In this document: in pieces, positions 43,520 through 52,849 of the stretch
Layout of the letters: each line of letters opens with the position of its first letter
How positions within the stretch are numbered: position 1 is the first letter of the stretch
Origin: Callosobruchus maculatus
Taxonomy: Eukaryota > Arthropoda > Insecta > Coleoptera > Chrysomelidae
Reading direction: 5' to 3'
Assembly (NCBI GenBank): GCA_951848785.1
Contig: CATOUR010000085.1
Location: 3,102,501 to 3,166,500 of the forward strand
Length of the DNA stretch: 64,000 bases
Notes under the pieces: generated by a model
Databases searched by the model: none
The model's input: only the letters and a program-made list of their open reading frames with translations
Told to the model about the DNA's origin: nothing
Position numbers and translations under genes: made by a program

Positions 43520-44858
43520 ATGACCGAGATGGCAGTTAAAGTTGCTGCCGCATCAACTACGACCTCATACTCTAATGCACTCCTCACTCAAAAACCAACT
43601 GTAAAACCACCGACCAAAAATCAAGCCATAATCTTGACTGTGATAGACGGCATCAAAATTCACGATTACATCGTAGCTATTGGATCACTAGTAGGCCCAA
43701 AGAACATTCTATTTGCTTCTCGGATATCGAACAATCGGACATGTATATACCTCAGCAATGAAAATATAGTAGACTCCGTTATCTCATCACATAAACATCA
43801 AAGTAAAGGACCAATATACCGAAATTAGACGACTAGTAACACCGGCCAAAACACTGATCATCTCAAACGTCTGTTCCTCCATTCCCAATGAAGTAATTGA
43901 GGAACTGCTGAAAACTATGGGAGTCAAACTTCTCTCGCGTTTGCTTCATCTCAGAGCAGGGATGCCAGAAAGCGAATCCAGCCATATATTAAGTTTTCGC
44001 CGTCAGGTCTACATTGCTCCATCAGAAGCTCCTATTCCAGAATTCACTACACTAACATTCGAGGATACCATCTACCGAATCTTTTTATCAACAGATGGAC
44101 CTCAATGCGCAAATTGCAAGCAAGCTGGTCATACTTTACACCAATGTCCTAATAAGGAACAAGCTCCTAACAACACGGAGGTAGCACCAGCAAACTCTAT
44201 CTCACACACGTTAGTGGACCCAACACCTAACGAAGAAACTATTTTACCAACACCTGAGATCACCCCCACTACAAGCGCAACATCTAGTACGGCTCACGCT
44301 ACTAATAACGCCACCACAGTTAGCTCGGATATGGATGCTATAGTCAACAAAACAATCACTGTGCACCGACCTGAAGCAGCTCCATCTCAAAACTTATAAC
44401 CACAACAAGCTAAAAGACAGTTATCACCAGAAATCAGACTGAACAGCCCCTCAACTGCACCTGAAATGCCCAACAAGAAAATTAAACCGCTCCACATTAC
44501 CGAAGATTCATTGTTACCAGCTAAAGATTTCATACAGTCAAAGCTCCCTCAAGCCAAACTTGGCGTAGCCGAAGTAGCAGACCTTATTGAAAATGCTTAC
44601 AAATCAAAAGATATAATTGCCACAGTAAAAAACTTCCCAACAGATATGTCTCTAAATGTACCATTCTTATCAGAAATCCATTCCCTGGTAAAGGATAGGA
44701 AAACTAAAATACGCATGACTAAAACTAAGAAACGATTAGAACCAGATTTCTCTAAGACAGCGATAACTCCGACTCAACAACACAAACACAATAAGTGGGC
44801 ACTATGTTTGTACTACAGTGGAATATTAATGGTTACTACACACACAAAGAACTTCTAA
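43520..44858 (+). pseudogene. I-type ORF1 (gag-like, zinc knuckle)
   Basis: ATG at 43520 (MTEMAVKVAAAS) opens a frame broken near 43825, continuing in another frame through GVKLLSRLLHLRAGMPESES to a CCHC knuckle CANCKQAGHTLHQC (about 44105-44146). A TAA at 44397-44399 is followed in the same frame by a Lys-rich tail (LPQAKLGVAEVADLIENAYK) ending at 44858. ORF1 proteins of I elements coat the RNA. Its end overlaps the start of ORF2 by about 55 bases. Confidence 0.75.
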
Positions 44859-47800
44859 ACCTTCTTATACAAGACAAAAATCCTTACGTCATATGTATTC
44901 AGGAAACTCACATCAGGGAGGGCAAGTTCAATATTCCGCCAACATATTACAACGGCTTCTTCAAAAACAGAGAAAATCAAGATAGAGCATCTGGCGGCGT
45001 AGCCATCTTCACAAAAAACAACATTCGAGCAACCCAAATCGCACTGAACACAAACCTTGAAGCAATAGCAGTTACAGTCACGTGCCACAAAATCGTGTTT
45101 GCAACGGATACATACCTCATCCGAAGGACGTCGACTTTGCGGAAATTGACCATTTAATACAACAAATACCATCACCCAAGATCGTACTCGGTTATTTCAA
45201 TAGCCATAATGTGATTTGGGGCTCATACTGACAAACATGGAGCAGAATTAGAAAAAATCGTAAACAACAATAATCTCGCGCTCCTGAACAACGGCCAAAA
45301 TACCAGATTAAATGCCTACAATGGTCATTTTTCTTCAATAGACCTGTTATTCTGTGATCCAAGTTTGGCTTTATATTCCTGTAGTAGACTGCCCGATCTA
45401 TATGATAGTGACCACTTTCCAATAACCATAAATCGGGATAACGCCAACAATGCTCAAGCTATCCCTCATCCACAGAGGTGGAAACTGGAGACAGCTGACT
45501 GGAATGAATATCGACGATTAATTGAACAATCCTTGCCTTTTTTCGAACACAATGATGACATAAACATAACTCTTAATAATTTCACCCACATTATGAAAGA
45601 AGCTGCAATAACATCTGTACGAAAAACCAAACGAATAAACAGACGAACCGTCCCATGGTGGAACAGGGAAATTGCACAAGCTATAGTAGACAGTCATCAC
45701 AAATTCAATGTATTCAAAAAACATAGCACTCCTGGTAATTTAGTTTCCTTCAAAGCAGCAAGAACTAGATATTTGATTAAAAAGCAAAAAAGGGAAACCT
45801 GGCAAAAGTATACAGCAAGCATCAACATATCTACGCCTGCAGCCCAAATATGGAACAAAGTACGAAAGCTGAACGGATCTCGAATCTCCCAGGAAATTGT
45901 ATCCATTACACAAAATGGCGAAATAGTCTCAGATAAAAATAAAATTCCTGAAGTATTTGCAAACTTTTATGAAGCAAATTCCAGCAGTGATCAATATGAT
46001 AGCAGATTCATGCAATATAAGCAAGAAACTGAAGACAATGCAATTATAATTGGAGACGACACTGGCCCTCTTAATGACCCAGTCACGTTAGACGAACTTG
46101 ATGTACTTAAATCAGTTAAAAATACATCACCTGGCCCTGATGATATACCTAACTACTTTCTGAAGAATCTCCCCTTCAAGGCTAAACTTATCCTGCTAGA
46201 CATCTACAAAACAGTGCTAAGATCTCGTACTTTCTCCACAATCTGGTCGGAGGCAATTGTGATTCCGTTGCTGAAACCTAATAAGCCACAATGTGATCCA
46301 TCATCATATCGACCGATCTATCTTACTTGCTGTATGTGCAAGATTCTGGAGAAGATACTTAATAGGCGCTTACTATGGGCTTTAGAAAGAGATAAATTCT
46401 TCAGTGAATGCCAGAATGGATTCCGCAGGAATAGATCTACAATAGATAATCTCATTACCCTAGAGTCTACCATTAATGAAGCCTTTGTTAACGATCAACA
46501 GGTCATAGCAGTATTATTTGACATCTACAGGGCTTACGACACCACTTGGAGACATTTGATACTTGATAGGATATCAACCTAGGAATCGGAGGTAACTTGC
46601 TGGCCTTCATTCAGAACTTCCTCTCGAACAGAACAATGAAAGTCACTGCAAATGGATGTATGTCTAACAGCAAGAGCCTTAAAAACGGCATACCTCAAGG
46701 ATCTGTTCTAAGCGTCACCTTGTTTTTAATTGCCATCAATGGGTTAACTGCTGTTCTCAAGCCTCCAGTTAAATATCTACTCTATGCAGATGATCTAGTT
46801 ATATATCTATGTACATGCAACCTAGCAACAGGTCAATCCATACTACAAAACAGCATAACAAACTTGGAAGAATGGAGTTTACGGACCGGCTTCAGATTTT
46901 CTAGCGACAAAACACATTATATGGTCTTCAGTAAAACAATGCGTCAAAACAAACAACTATGTCAAAAACTTAACACAGCAACTCTACAAAAGGTTGACCT
47001 CATGAAGTTCCTCGGTTTAATCCTTGACTCGTCTTTGAAGTGGGACCTTCATATCAAACATATCCTACGTGCATGCGTAAACAGATTGAACTTGATGAAG
47101 ATTATTGCCACAAAACATGGGGTGCTGATACCGTGTGCTTGCTCAGAATTTACCGCTCAACCATAAGGAGCAAAATTGATTATGGCAGCATTTGTTATGG
47201 AACATCAAATCAAAAATCTTTGAAAAGCTTGGATGTTTTGCAGAAACCGCAATCCGAACAGCTATGGGCCTAGTGAGAACAAGTCCAACTGAAAGCATTC
47301 GGTCTTAGCCATTGAAGCTCCCTTACACTTACGTAGAGAATATCTAACACTATGCTATGCTGCAAAAATTTCCACTTTTAAGGGTAATCATTCACACCAT
47401 GCTATATTTATTAACCGTTTCATAGACCCACTTCGTTGCAATAAACATCAAACTATTTCTGAAAGAGTTACACGTATCGGTATCGATTTACATCAGTTCA
47501 GCCTCACAACAGAACACAAAATTCATACCTTACCTTGGACGATACCTCTACCAGCAGTGGACACATCTTTAACAAAAATCAGAAAAACAGAAACCAACCA
47601 CAAATAATACAAAATGAATACTACAACATCGTTTCAAGACACCAAGCTTACCATCTCGTACTTACGGACGCCTCGAAATCATCCGGAATAGTGGGTTGTG
47701 CAGCTACCTCTCAAAACACCCAAAGACTTGTCACGCTCCCAAAGGAATGCAGTATCTTCACAGGAGAACTGACTGCCATAAAAGAGGCCCTATACATAGC

Positions 47801-47891
47801 AGAAGAATCATCTAGCAGCAACTTAATGATAGTGTCGGATTCCTTGAGTGCACTGATGGCCATTGAGCAAATCTACCCTCGCCATCAGTAG
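44804..47891 (+). pseudogene. I-type ORF2 (endonuclease, RT, RNase H; broken)
   Basis: ATG at 44804 starts an AP-endonuclease (LQWNINGYYTHKELLNLLI, VICIQETHIREG, ASGGVAIFTK), broken near 45120 and again near 45240-45330. The 405-codon frame 45365-46582 has the end of the endonuclease (DSDHFPITI) and RT motifs SPGPDDIPNYFL, SSYRPIYLTCCMCKILEKIL, QNGFRRNRSTIDNL, LFDIYRAYDTTW. After a break near 46580 come NGIPQGSVLSVTLF and YLLYADDLVIYL, then a C-terminal region and RNase H (LTDASKSSGIVG, ELTAIKEAL, IVSDSLSALMAIEQ). The RNase H domain identifies the I group. It stops short of its final motif. Confidence 0.85.
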
Positions 47892-48586
47892 GGAGATATT
47901 GTACGTTCTGGGGGGATCAGTGACCTCTGAGGCCTAGACCTAGATATGAAGGATCGACGACCTCGAGACCTTGACCTCCCCCAGAACATACATTCCTTCT
48001 AGGGGGTCAAGGCCATCTGATGACCTCATTCATAAACCCTGACCTAGATTAGAAACCTTGACCTGGAAAAATGATCTTGTACTATATACTCTACGTTCTA
48101 GGGGTTTTAATATCATGGGGTTGAAGTGGGGCACCCAAGAAGATGTTCAGAAATAATTTTTTGGGTGAATAGTAGTGCTGCGAAACTGCTATTGTAATGT
48201 CGATGTCTAGCGATCAGGGAGTCGAGACTGAAGTTTCGAGAAAAATTAAAACAGTATGTACAAGGTCGAGCGGTTCGAGAGCGGAGAGGAGGATGGAAGT
48301 AGGTCATCTGATAAACTGGGTAGATCTGCAGAAGAGTGACATACAACGCAAACCCTATGGAATGCTGGACGTACATAGTGGAACAGGGGTTAACGTGATA
48401 CATTCCTTATAGGGACGTCGGATGACCTCAGTCATTGGTTTGACCTAGATAAGTGACATCATACGTCCTTCTAGGGGTTAAGGATGTCTGATAACCTCCG
48501 TTATTGCCTTGGCCTAGATTAGTGGCCTGGATCTCAAATTTGACTGCGCGTCATAAAGGAAAAACTGGTTCTGTTAATAAAGCGAG
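47892..48586. repeat. degenerate minisatellite rich in TGACCT, no gene
   Basis: A unit of about 65-70 bp, built around ACATTCCTTCTAGGGGGTCA and TCTGATGACCTC..TCAT..TTGACCTAGAT, is visible at about 47988-48052, 48399-48457 and 48461-48530, with shorter relatives at 47900-47950 and 48088-48117. TGACCT occurs at least seven times. 48118-48395 is unique-looking filler with no convincing gene. The repeat lies between the truncated I element and the first Polinton B gene, so it may be terminal sequence of Polinton B. Confidence 0.65.
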
Positions 48587-48587
48587 G

Positions 48588-48593
48588 TATAAA
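48588..48593 (+). promoter_or_regulatory. TATA box upstream of the first Polinton B gene
   Basis: TATAAA, 71 bases before the ATG at 48659, in the context GAGGTATAAAGGTG. Distance and context fit a TATA promoter; no experimental support. Confidence 0.5.
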
Positions 48594-48658
48594 GGTGCAA
48601 GAGACCAGAGTTCCGCATCACTTTATGCTTGCGTATAGTCTCGGAGCTCCTAACTAAA

Positions 48659-49039
48659 ATGTCACTAACCACCTTAGAAAAAAGTGTATTGGAACCAGTG
48701 AAACAACAAATTGAAAATGAGTTTAATGAGTGGGCGTTGAAAATAGATGTACCCGAACGGCATACTATGACGGAGAAGCTGCGAAGATTGCACAGAGCCC
48801 TTACGGACTATGAGGAGGGAAAACTATGTGCGCTGGGTTTGTTCAACCACATAGAATATACCCGAAGATGCGAGTTGTTCTACCCTATTATGAACCAGCT
48901 GCCACCGAAACTAGGCGATTTGATAAAGGATCATCACAGTAAGGCCAGCCAGCGACCAACGCAAAACGTGCACCGAGTGAAAAGCATAAGAATTGTGGAA
49001 GCTGATGGGAGAAGATTAGTGTTCTTCTGTGATCTGTAG
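48659..49039 (+). CDS. Polinton B hypothetical protein, 126 aa
   Basis: ATG at 48659 (context TAAAATGT) opens an intact 126-codon frame; the longer frame back to 48629 adds nothing conserved-looking. The protein begins with a charged helical region (LEKSVLEPVKQQIENEFNEW), continues helical through ERHTMTEKLRRLHRALTDYE and YTRRCELFYPIMNQL, and ends in a basic-to-beta tail (KSIRIVEADGRRLVFFCD). There is no signal or membrane segment. It is followed after 3 bases by the next ORF, suggesting one transcript. I do not recognise the family; position suggests an element-specific accessory protein. Confidence 0.65.
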   Translation: MSLTTLEKSVLEPVKQQIENEFNEWALKIDVPERHTMTEKLRRLHRALTDYEEGKLCALGLFNHIEYTRRCELFYPIMNQLPPKLGDLIKDHHSKASQRPTQNVHRVKSIRIVEADGRRLVFFCDL

Positions 49040-49042
49040 ACA

Positions 49043-49261
49043 ATGAGTGAAAAGCGGGTACACTTTAGTGATATCATACGTACGCAACGTTTGGTCGTAT
49101 GGAAGTATGCAGCAAAAGTCGCGCGAATGGGTAACTGGCAAGAACATGCTGCAGACCGTAGCAGATTTCAACAACGAATATCACAGTATGCTCCCGAACT
49201 GAACAGAGTGTTGTGTGTTCAGCATAGGGAGAAAGTCTGGAATGAGCGATTTGATATCTGA
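49043..49261 (+). CDS. Polinton B hypothetical protein, 72 aa
   Basis: An intact frame from ATG 49043 (ACAATGAGT) to TGA, 3 bases after the preceding stop. It is basic and mostly helical: VHFSDIIRTQRLVVWKYAAK, NWQEHAADRSRFQQRISQYA. Small basic proteins are common in Polintons and could bind DNA, but I do not recognise this one. Tight spacing to the upstream gene supports it being real. Confidence 0.55.
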   Translation: MSEKRVHFSDIIRTQRLVVWKYAAKVARMGNWQEHAADRSRFQQRISQYAPELNRVLCVQHREKVWNERFDI

Positions 49262-49570
49262 AATGTATTTGATTGTAACTAAGTGTACCTCTACTCATCT
49301 TTGTATTTTAATATACATGATATAAGCAATGTTTGAGTTTGAATTCAATTTTTTCATTCGCAGTAGGTAACTGGTGAGTAATTCATCAACGTTAGTTTTG
49401 ATGATAGGGGAATAAAATGTCAAAGGTGAGATAACATCAAAGTTTATCAATGCATAAAGTATGAAAACATAATTATGACATGATAAATTTATCATATAAA
49501 AAATAAACATTAGAAAGTGCACAAATGCAGATATCGTTAGTGTGGGCTAGACAGCTTGCAGGTTGAGCGA
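49262..49570. other. AT-rich gap between divergent gene blocks
   Basis: The plus-strand pair ends and the minus-strand virion cluster ends here, so this is a convergent intergenic region. No gene is seen; it probably holds both polyadenylation regions. Confidence 0.5.
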
Positions 49571-49915
49571 CTATACGAGGATGCTCATCAAATTCGATGA
49601 TAGGCTTAGCGGAATATTGTCGTAAGTAGTCGGCTTTCTCTTTACCCTTGAAATGCGATCAGCCTGCGACGTTAATTCCTGGAGGATCTTCGAAATACTG
49701 TGTAGTGATGTATATCCTGACATCCAGTCAATACAGTGGTAATGTCTCGTTAACCAAGAAGCTTGTTTTTGCAATGCGTCAGGGAGAAGATCCCACGAGA
49801 AGGGTTGCTTGAAAATGTAATGACATATTCGAGATCCATCAAAGCCAGCAAGCTCTTTTACTATAAATCTCTTGTTCTCTACTGTGAAACCCTGAACATC
49901 TAAGACAAGACTCAT
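49571..49915 (-). CDS. Polinton B hypothetical protein, 114 aa
   Basis: Intact minus-strand frame from ATG 49915 to the stop at 49571. The N-terminal half (VLDVQGFTVENKRFIVKELA, YIFKQPFSWDLLPDALQKQA) and HYHCIDWMSGYTSLHSISKI look like a folded soluble domain. The sentence-like pattern 'xxVQGF...F.VKELA...xYxFxPPxxW..L' recurs in predicted proteins of insect Polintons and in unrelated transposon-flanking ORFs, as I remember it; function unknown. It is the last gene of the minus-strand virion cluster. Confidence 0.6.
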   Translation of the reverse strand: MSLVLDVQGFTVENKRFIVKELAGFDGSRICHYIFKQPFSWDLLPDALQKQASWLTRHYHCIDWMSGYTSLHSISKILQELTSQADRISRVKRKPTTYDNIPLSLSSNLMSILV

Positions 49916-49956
49916 AGTTGCATGCGACTGAATCGTTTAAAGACGCAAATTTTGTT

Positions 49957-50037
49957 TCAGTAAGCGTCAAGAGCTTCTCGTAGAGCTTTGAGTTTTTGAC
50001 GATGCTGCAAGAGAGCTAGTTTGTATGCGGCAGTCAT
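49957..50037 (-). CDS. tiny ORF, 26 aa, downstream of MCP
   Basis: ATG at 50037 opens 26 codons starting MTAAYKLALLQHRQKLKAL, ending at TGA 49957-49959. It is a strongly amphipathic basic helix lying 50 bases after the major capsid stop, on the same strand. It could be a small cement or accessory peptide, or chance. Confidence 0.3.
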   Translation of the reverse strand: MTAAYKLALLQHRQKLKALREALDAY

Positions 50038-50087
50038 GATGAGAATGGTAGTCAGTGGGCAAGAGGAAGAATATATAATTGTGGGAG

Positions 50088-51292
50088 TTAACGCTGTTTT
50101 ACAATTTTAGTCAAAGGATTGTAAGAAAATACTCGATCATGTAGAATCAAGCAGTATGCCGATGTGTTTTTGGGAATACTTTGACTAGTTTCGAATTCTA
50201 TGCGCATAACAACGGATGCAGACTGAATGCTATCCTTTTGCTTAGAACAATCGATTTGTATTATAGGGGCTACTGATTTAAAGGTGTTAGGGGTAAACAG
50301 TGGTTCATTGCCCGTGTGATGGTAGATAGATCGGAATTTAGAGAACATATCATAGAGTGTGGCAAATTTGTTGTTATCGAAATCAAGATGCAAATCATTG
50401 TACGGGAAATGATCTGAATTGAGAAAGACGCGAATGTTGGTTAAATGGCAGTGATCAAAGGTGGACATATTGGAAGTTACCTTATTTTTCTTATCGGTTT
50501 GAAATGCGATTGGAACATGTCGAGGTGTTTCAAGCTTCGTGGTCGTTTTGACTGGCCACGTGTGGCGTGTAGTCTCGGAAAGAGAGGGGTATTCTATAAG
50601 TTCCCAACTGCGAAAGTAGATTGGGATATCGATATTTTTGTTAAGGAGTTTTGTTAGCGCTAATTGTTGAGGTATGTCGACCGAAACATGAGGAACGCGC
50701 CATTGTATTTTGTCAAGAGTAATTTTAGGCAGTTCCTCTATTGTGCTCACCACAGAATCTGAATCAGACGCGCTGCGTATTAGCACTAATTCCTGTTTCA
50801 TGTTTAGCATAATTTTGTTGTAATCTTCAAAAAAAAACCCATCCACATGGCTAATGGGATACAAACGTTAAACTTTCCACTATCAGCGATGGTCGTATCT
50901 TTGGGAAACCATCCAGCATTTTGCAGACGCAAACCTTCATTTTCGTTGTAGGAAAGATACCCCTTTAACGTGGAGGTAAGACCTACACCGCGCACCGAGT
51001 CAATAACAACGCCGTTCAATTCATAACGAATTTCGCGAAATAAAAAAGCGAATGCATTGCTAACGAGTTTTAGAGTCTCAATCGTTGAACCATCACTTTT
51101 TGTCAAACTACCTTCGAGATATAGCATGCTCTGAGATGGTAATGTATACGTATCTAGTTCCTGAACTGCAATACGAATTTCGTCATTATAGTCAAATTTG
51201 ACGTTGATAAATGGTTGATATGTGTGATACTCCATTTCAGTAATAGAGTTATCTACGACTGGGGGCTGTGTTACATTTAAAATACTCATCAT
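50088..51292 (-). pseudogene. mcp: Polinton B major capsid protein (double jelly-roll type), one frameshift
   Basis: ATG at 51292 opens a frame of about 150 codons (PPVVDNSITEMEYHTYQP, LYLEGSLTKSDGSTIETLKL, FLFREIRYELNGVVIDSVRG). A one-base indel in an A9 run at 50829-50837 moves into a second frame continuing to 50088 (FFFEDYNKIMLNMKQELVLI, LDKIQWRVPHVSVD, FRSWELIEYPSLSET, HLTNIRVFLNSDHFPYNDLH, MRIEFETSQSIPKNTSAYCL). Length, about 400 aa, and the block order match Polinton PY capsid proteins, which form hexon-like trimers. The start overlaps the preceding small gene by 4 bases. The homopolymer indel could also be a sequencing error. Confidence 0.85.
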
Positions 51293-51489
51293 GAATATAC
51301 TTGAAATCCTAACGACTGCAAAAACTTTTTGTTCTCAGTAGTGAGCTTGGGAGACGTGGAATGCTTGAATCCGTTTCCAACGGTTGTGTTAGATGTTCTG
51401 ACAGGACGGCGCTTCCGTATAGATTTTTTATATTGATGAATGAAACTACTATCAAGCCAGATGTTATGGTTGGCGAATCTAATGCCCAT
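51289..51489 (-). CDS. small Polinton B protein between penton and capsid genes, 66 aa
   Basis: Intact frame from ATG 51489 to TGA, overlapping the penton gene by 11 bases and the capsid gene by 4. The N-terminus is aromatic and polar (FANHNIWLDSSFIHQYKKSI), the middle is basic (RKRRPV), and the tail TENKKFLQSLGFQV is a recurring end in Polinton/adintovirus small ORFs at this place, as I remember them. The tight overlaps argue strongly that it is real and co-transcribed. Role probably virion-associated; unproven. Confidence 0.75.
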   Translation of the reverse strand: MGIRFANHNIWLDSSFIHQYKKSIRKRRPVRTSNTTVGNGFKHSTSPKLTTENKKFLQSLGFQVYS

Positions 51490-52168
51490 TGCTAACGGCT
51501 CTCAAATGGAGGCGAATGGTAATAGTTTCGTTACGAAAATTGACGAGCTCCCCGTTTTGGTCAATTACACGAATCGTTAGCGTTGTGATGGCTTTCACAG
51601 TAACAGGAAAATACAGTATGTTCTGAGGCGATTCCACAATTTTATACCCCGCAGAAACGGTTGGAAAAAATTGATGTATGATATGACAGGGTTGACCATT
51701 GTGAAAGGAACCTGTGGCGATGCTACAGTCAATAGATACGGCATTGACTTTGAGAATTTCAACTGGGAAATCAGACTCGTGAAATTCGTTCGCCTTTAGG
51801 AAACGTGATTGAAAACCTAAAAGTCTTGCGAAAGTTTTACGTTGAGTAAAATCAATGGGAAAATTGGCATATAGGGAAACAGTTGAGGTGTTGGCATGAG
51901 GTATGAGAGAAAGGTTATAGTCTTTCGGAAGATTATGTTGCAGATATTGTTCTAACTCCGCTAACTCATAGGCTCCCGTCGGAATGGTTGGACCACCGTT
52001 GCCGTACGGAAAGTAATTGTTGGTTTCATCAATATTCGGAATCATATTGAAACTATCAAAATTGCATAAGCCAATTTCGTAGTCGAAACTTTCTTCAAGA
52101 TAAAGAGGGGGGTTGAAGTCAGCTGTAAGGATAGATGAATTGCCAGACATGATAAAAGAGAGCGACAT
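51479..52168 (-). CDS. Polinton B penton-like minor capsid protein
   Basis: Intact 229-aa frame from ATG 52168. Beta-rich pattern of a single jelly roll: NSSILTADFNPPLYLEESFD, YEIGLCNFDSFNMIPNID, IPTGAYELAELEQYLQHNLP, ILYFPVTVKAITTLTIRVID, FRNETITIRLHLRA. The N-terminal LTADFxPPLxLxxxxxYEIGL and the TGxYELxxLExYLQ block are hallmarks of the Polinton PX penton protein that occupies capsid vertices. It is directly upstream of MCP and downstream of the protease, as in other Polintons. An ATG six codons later (MSGNSS) is an alternative start. Confidence 0.88.
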   Translation of the reverse strand: MSLSFIMSGNSSILTADFNPPLYLEESFDYEIGLCNFDSFNMIPNIDETNNYFPYGNGGPTIPTGAYELAELEQYLQHNLPKDYNLSLIPHANTSTVSLYANFPIDFTQRKTFARLLGFQSRFLKANEFHESDFPVEILKVNAVSIDCSIATGSFHNGQPCHIIHQFFPTVSAGYKIVESPQNILYFPVTVKAITTLTIRVIDQNGELVNFRNETITIRLHLRAVSNGH

Positions 52169-52192
52169 TGTGGATCTAGATCTTCAATCTAG

Positions 52193-52555
52193 TTAGACAA
52201 AAACGGAAGACATCTTATATAGGAATTTCAAGCACAACTGGCCACAATTATGAGCATTGAATTTTTGACTGGAATCATGATTGTATAAGATCTGGTCGAT
52301 GTCATTGCTACTCATAAAGTAGAGAACAGCTTCTGGAGGTGGCCGTAAGTTATCGTAAGAATCGAAGTATGTGACATTGTCACCATATTTCACGTAGGCA
52401 GTCCAATGGGTCCCAGAACCGAAGGAATGATCCAAATTAATAATACTACTTTCATTTCTGCGAATACGTCTGGGTAGTTGATCGCGCATAAAGACTCCTC
52501 GAAAATATGGGATTTTTAGCGATTTAGCACAGATTTCTAGTTCGATGTTAGACAT
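52193..52555 (-). CDS. pro: Polinton B cysteine protease (adenain/Ulp1 type)
   Basis: Intact 120-aa frame from ATG 52555. Catalytic residues are in the order of adenovirus protease: His50 in GTHWTAY, Asp65 in TYFDSYD, Gln97 as likely oxyanion residue, and nucleophile Cys104 in HNCGQLCLKFL. Polinton proteases mature the capsid proteins inside the particle. It is short compared with adenain (about 200 aa), mainly at the C-terminus, but similar to other Polinton proteases. It precedes the penton gene by 24 bases on the same strand. Confidence 0.92.
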   Translation of the reverse strand: MSNIELEICAKSLKIPYFRGVFMRDQLPRRIRRNESSIINLDHSFGSGTHWTAYVKYGDNVTYFDSYDNLRPPPEAVLYFMSSNDIDQILYNHDSSQKFNAHNCGQLCLKFLYKMSSVFV

Positions 52556-52602
52556 CGCATGATGAGGTAGCTTTATTGGAAGTTTTTTTTAAAAGGGGCT
52601 AA

Positions 52603-52849
52603 CACCCGTATGCACCGTTTGGCGATTATAATCCTAGTTCTCTAATCGCGTTTTGCTAATCTTTGGCATATAGCCATGCACCGTCAAGAGATTAACTAAT
52701 CCAGATTGGAGATACGGCTAGGTTGTGTTCTCAAGATTGTTTTGACAGTGACAGTGTCAAAATTGTCAGTTTGCGGTGCATAGTAAACAAGTAATCTAAT
52801 CCAGGTTTACGTAACTAATCGCGCAATTGACTTACGGTGCATACGGGTG
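52603..52849. mobile_element. 247-bp MITE with TAA duplication
   Basis: CACCCGTATGCACCGT at 52603-52618 is repeated inverted at 52834-52849, flanked by TAA on both sides (52600-52602, 52850-52852). A 3-bp TAA duplication fits PIF/Harbinger-type MITEs. It encodes nothing. It sits at the end of the PLA2 gene and now supplies that gene's last codons and stop. Confidence 0.9.

Larger units (their letters stand above)
43220..47891 (+). mobile_element. I-clade non-LTR retrotransposon, decayed, 3'-truncated
   Basis: A 5' region (about 43220-43519, no gene), ORF1 with a zinc knuckle, and ORF2 with endonuclease, RT and RNase H follow on the plus strand, the plan of I-factor-like elements. Frameshifts and stops are frequent. 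RNase H ends early at 47891, before its last catalytic region, and no 3' UTR or tail is seen, so the 3' end has been lost where the minisatellite begins. Confidence 0.85.
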
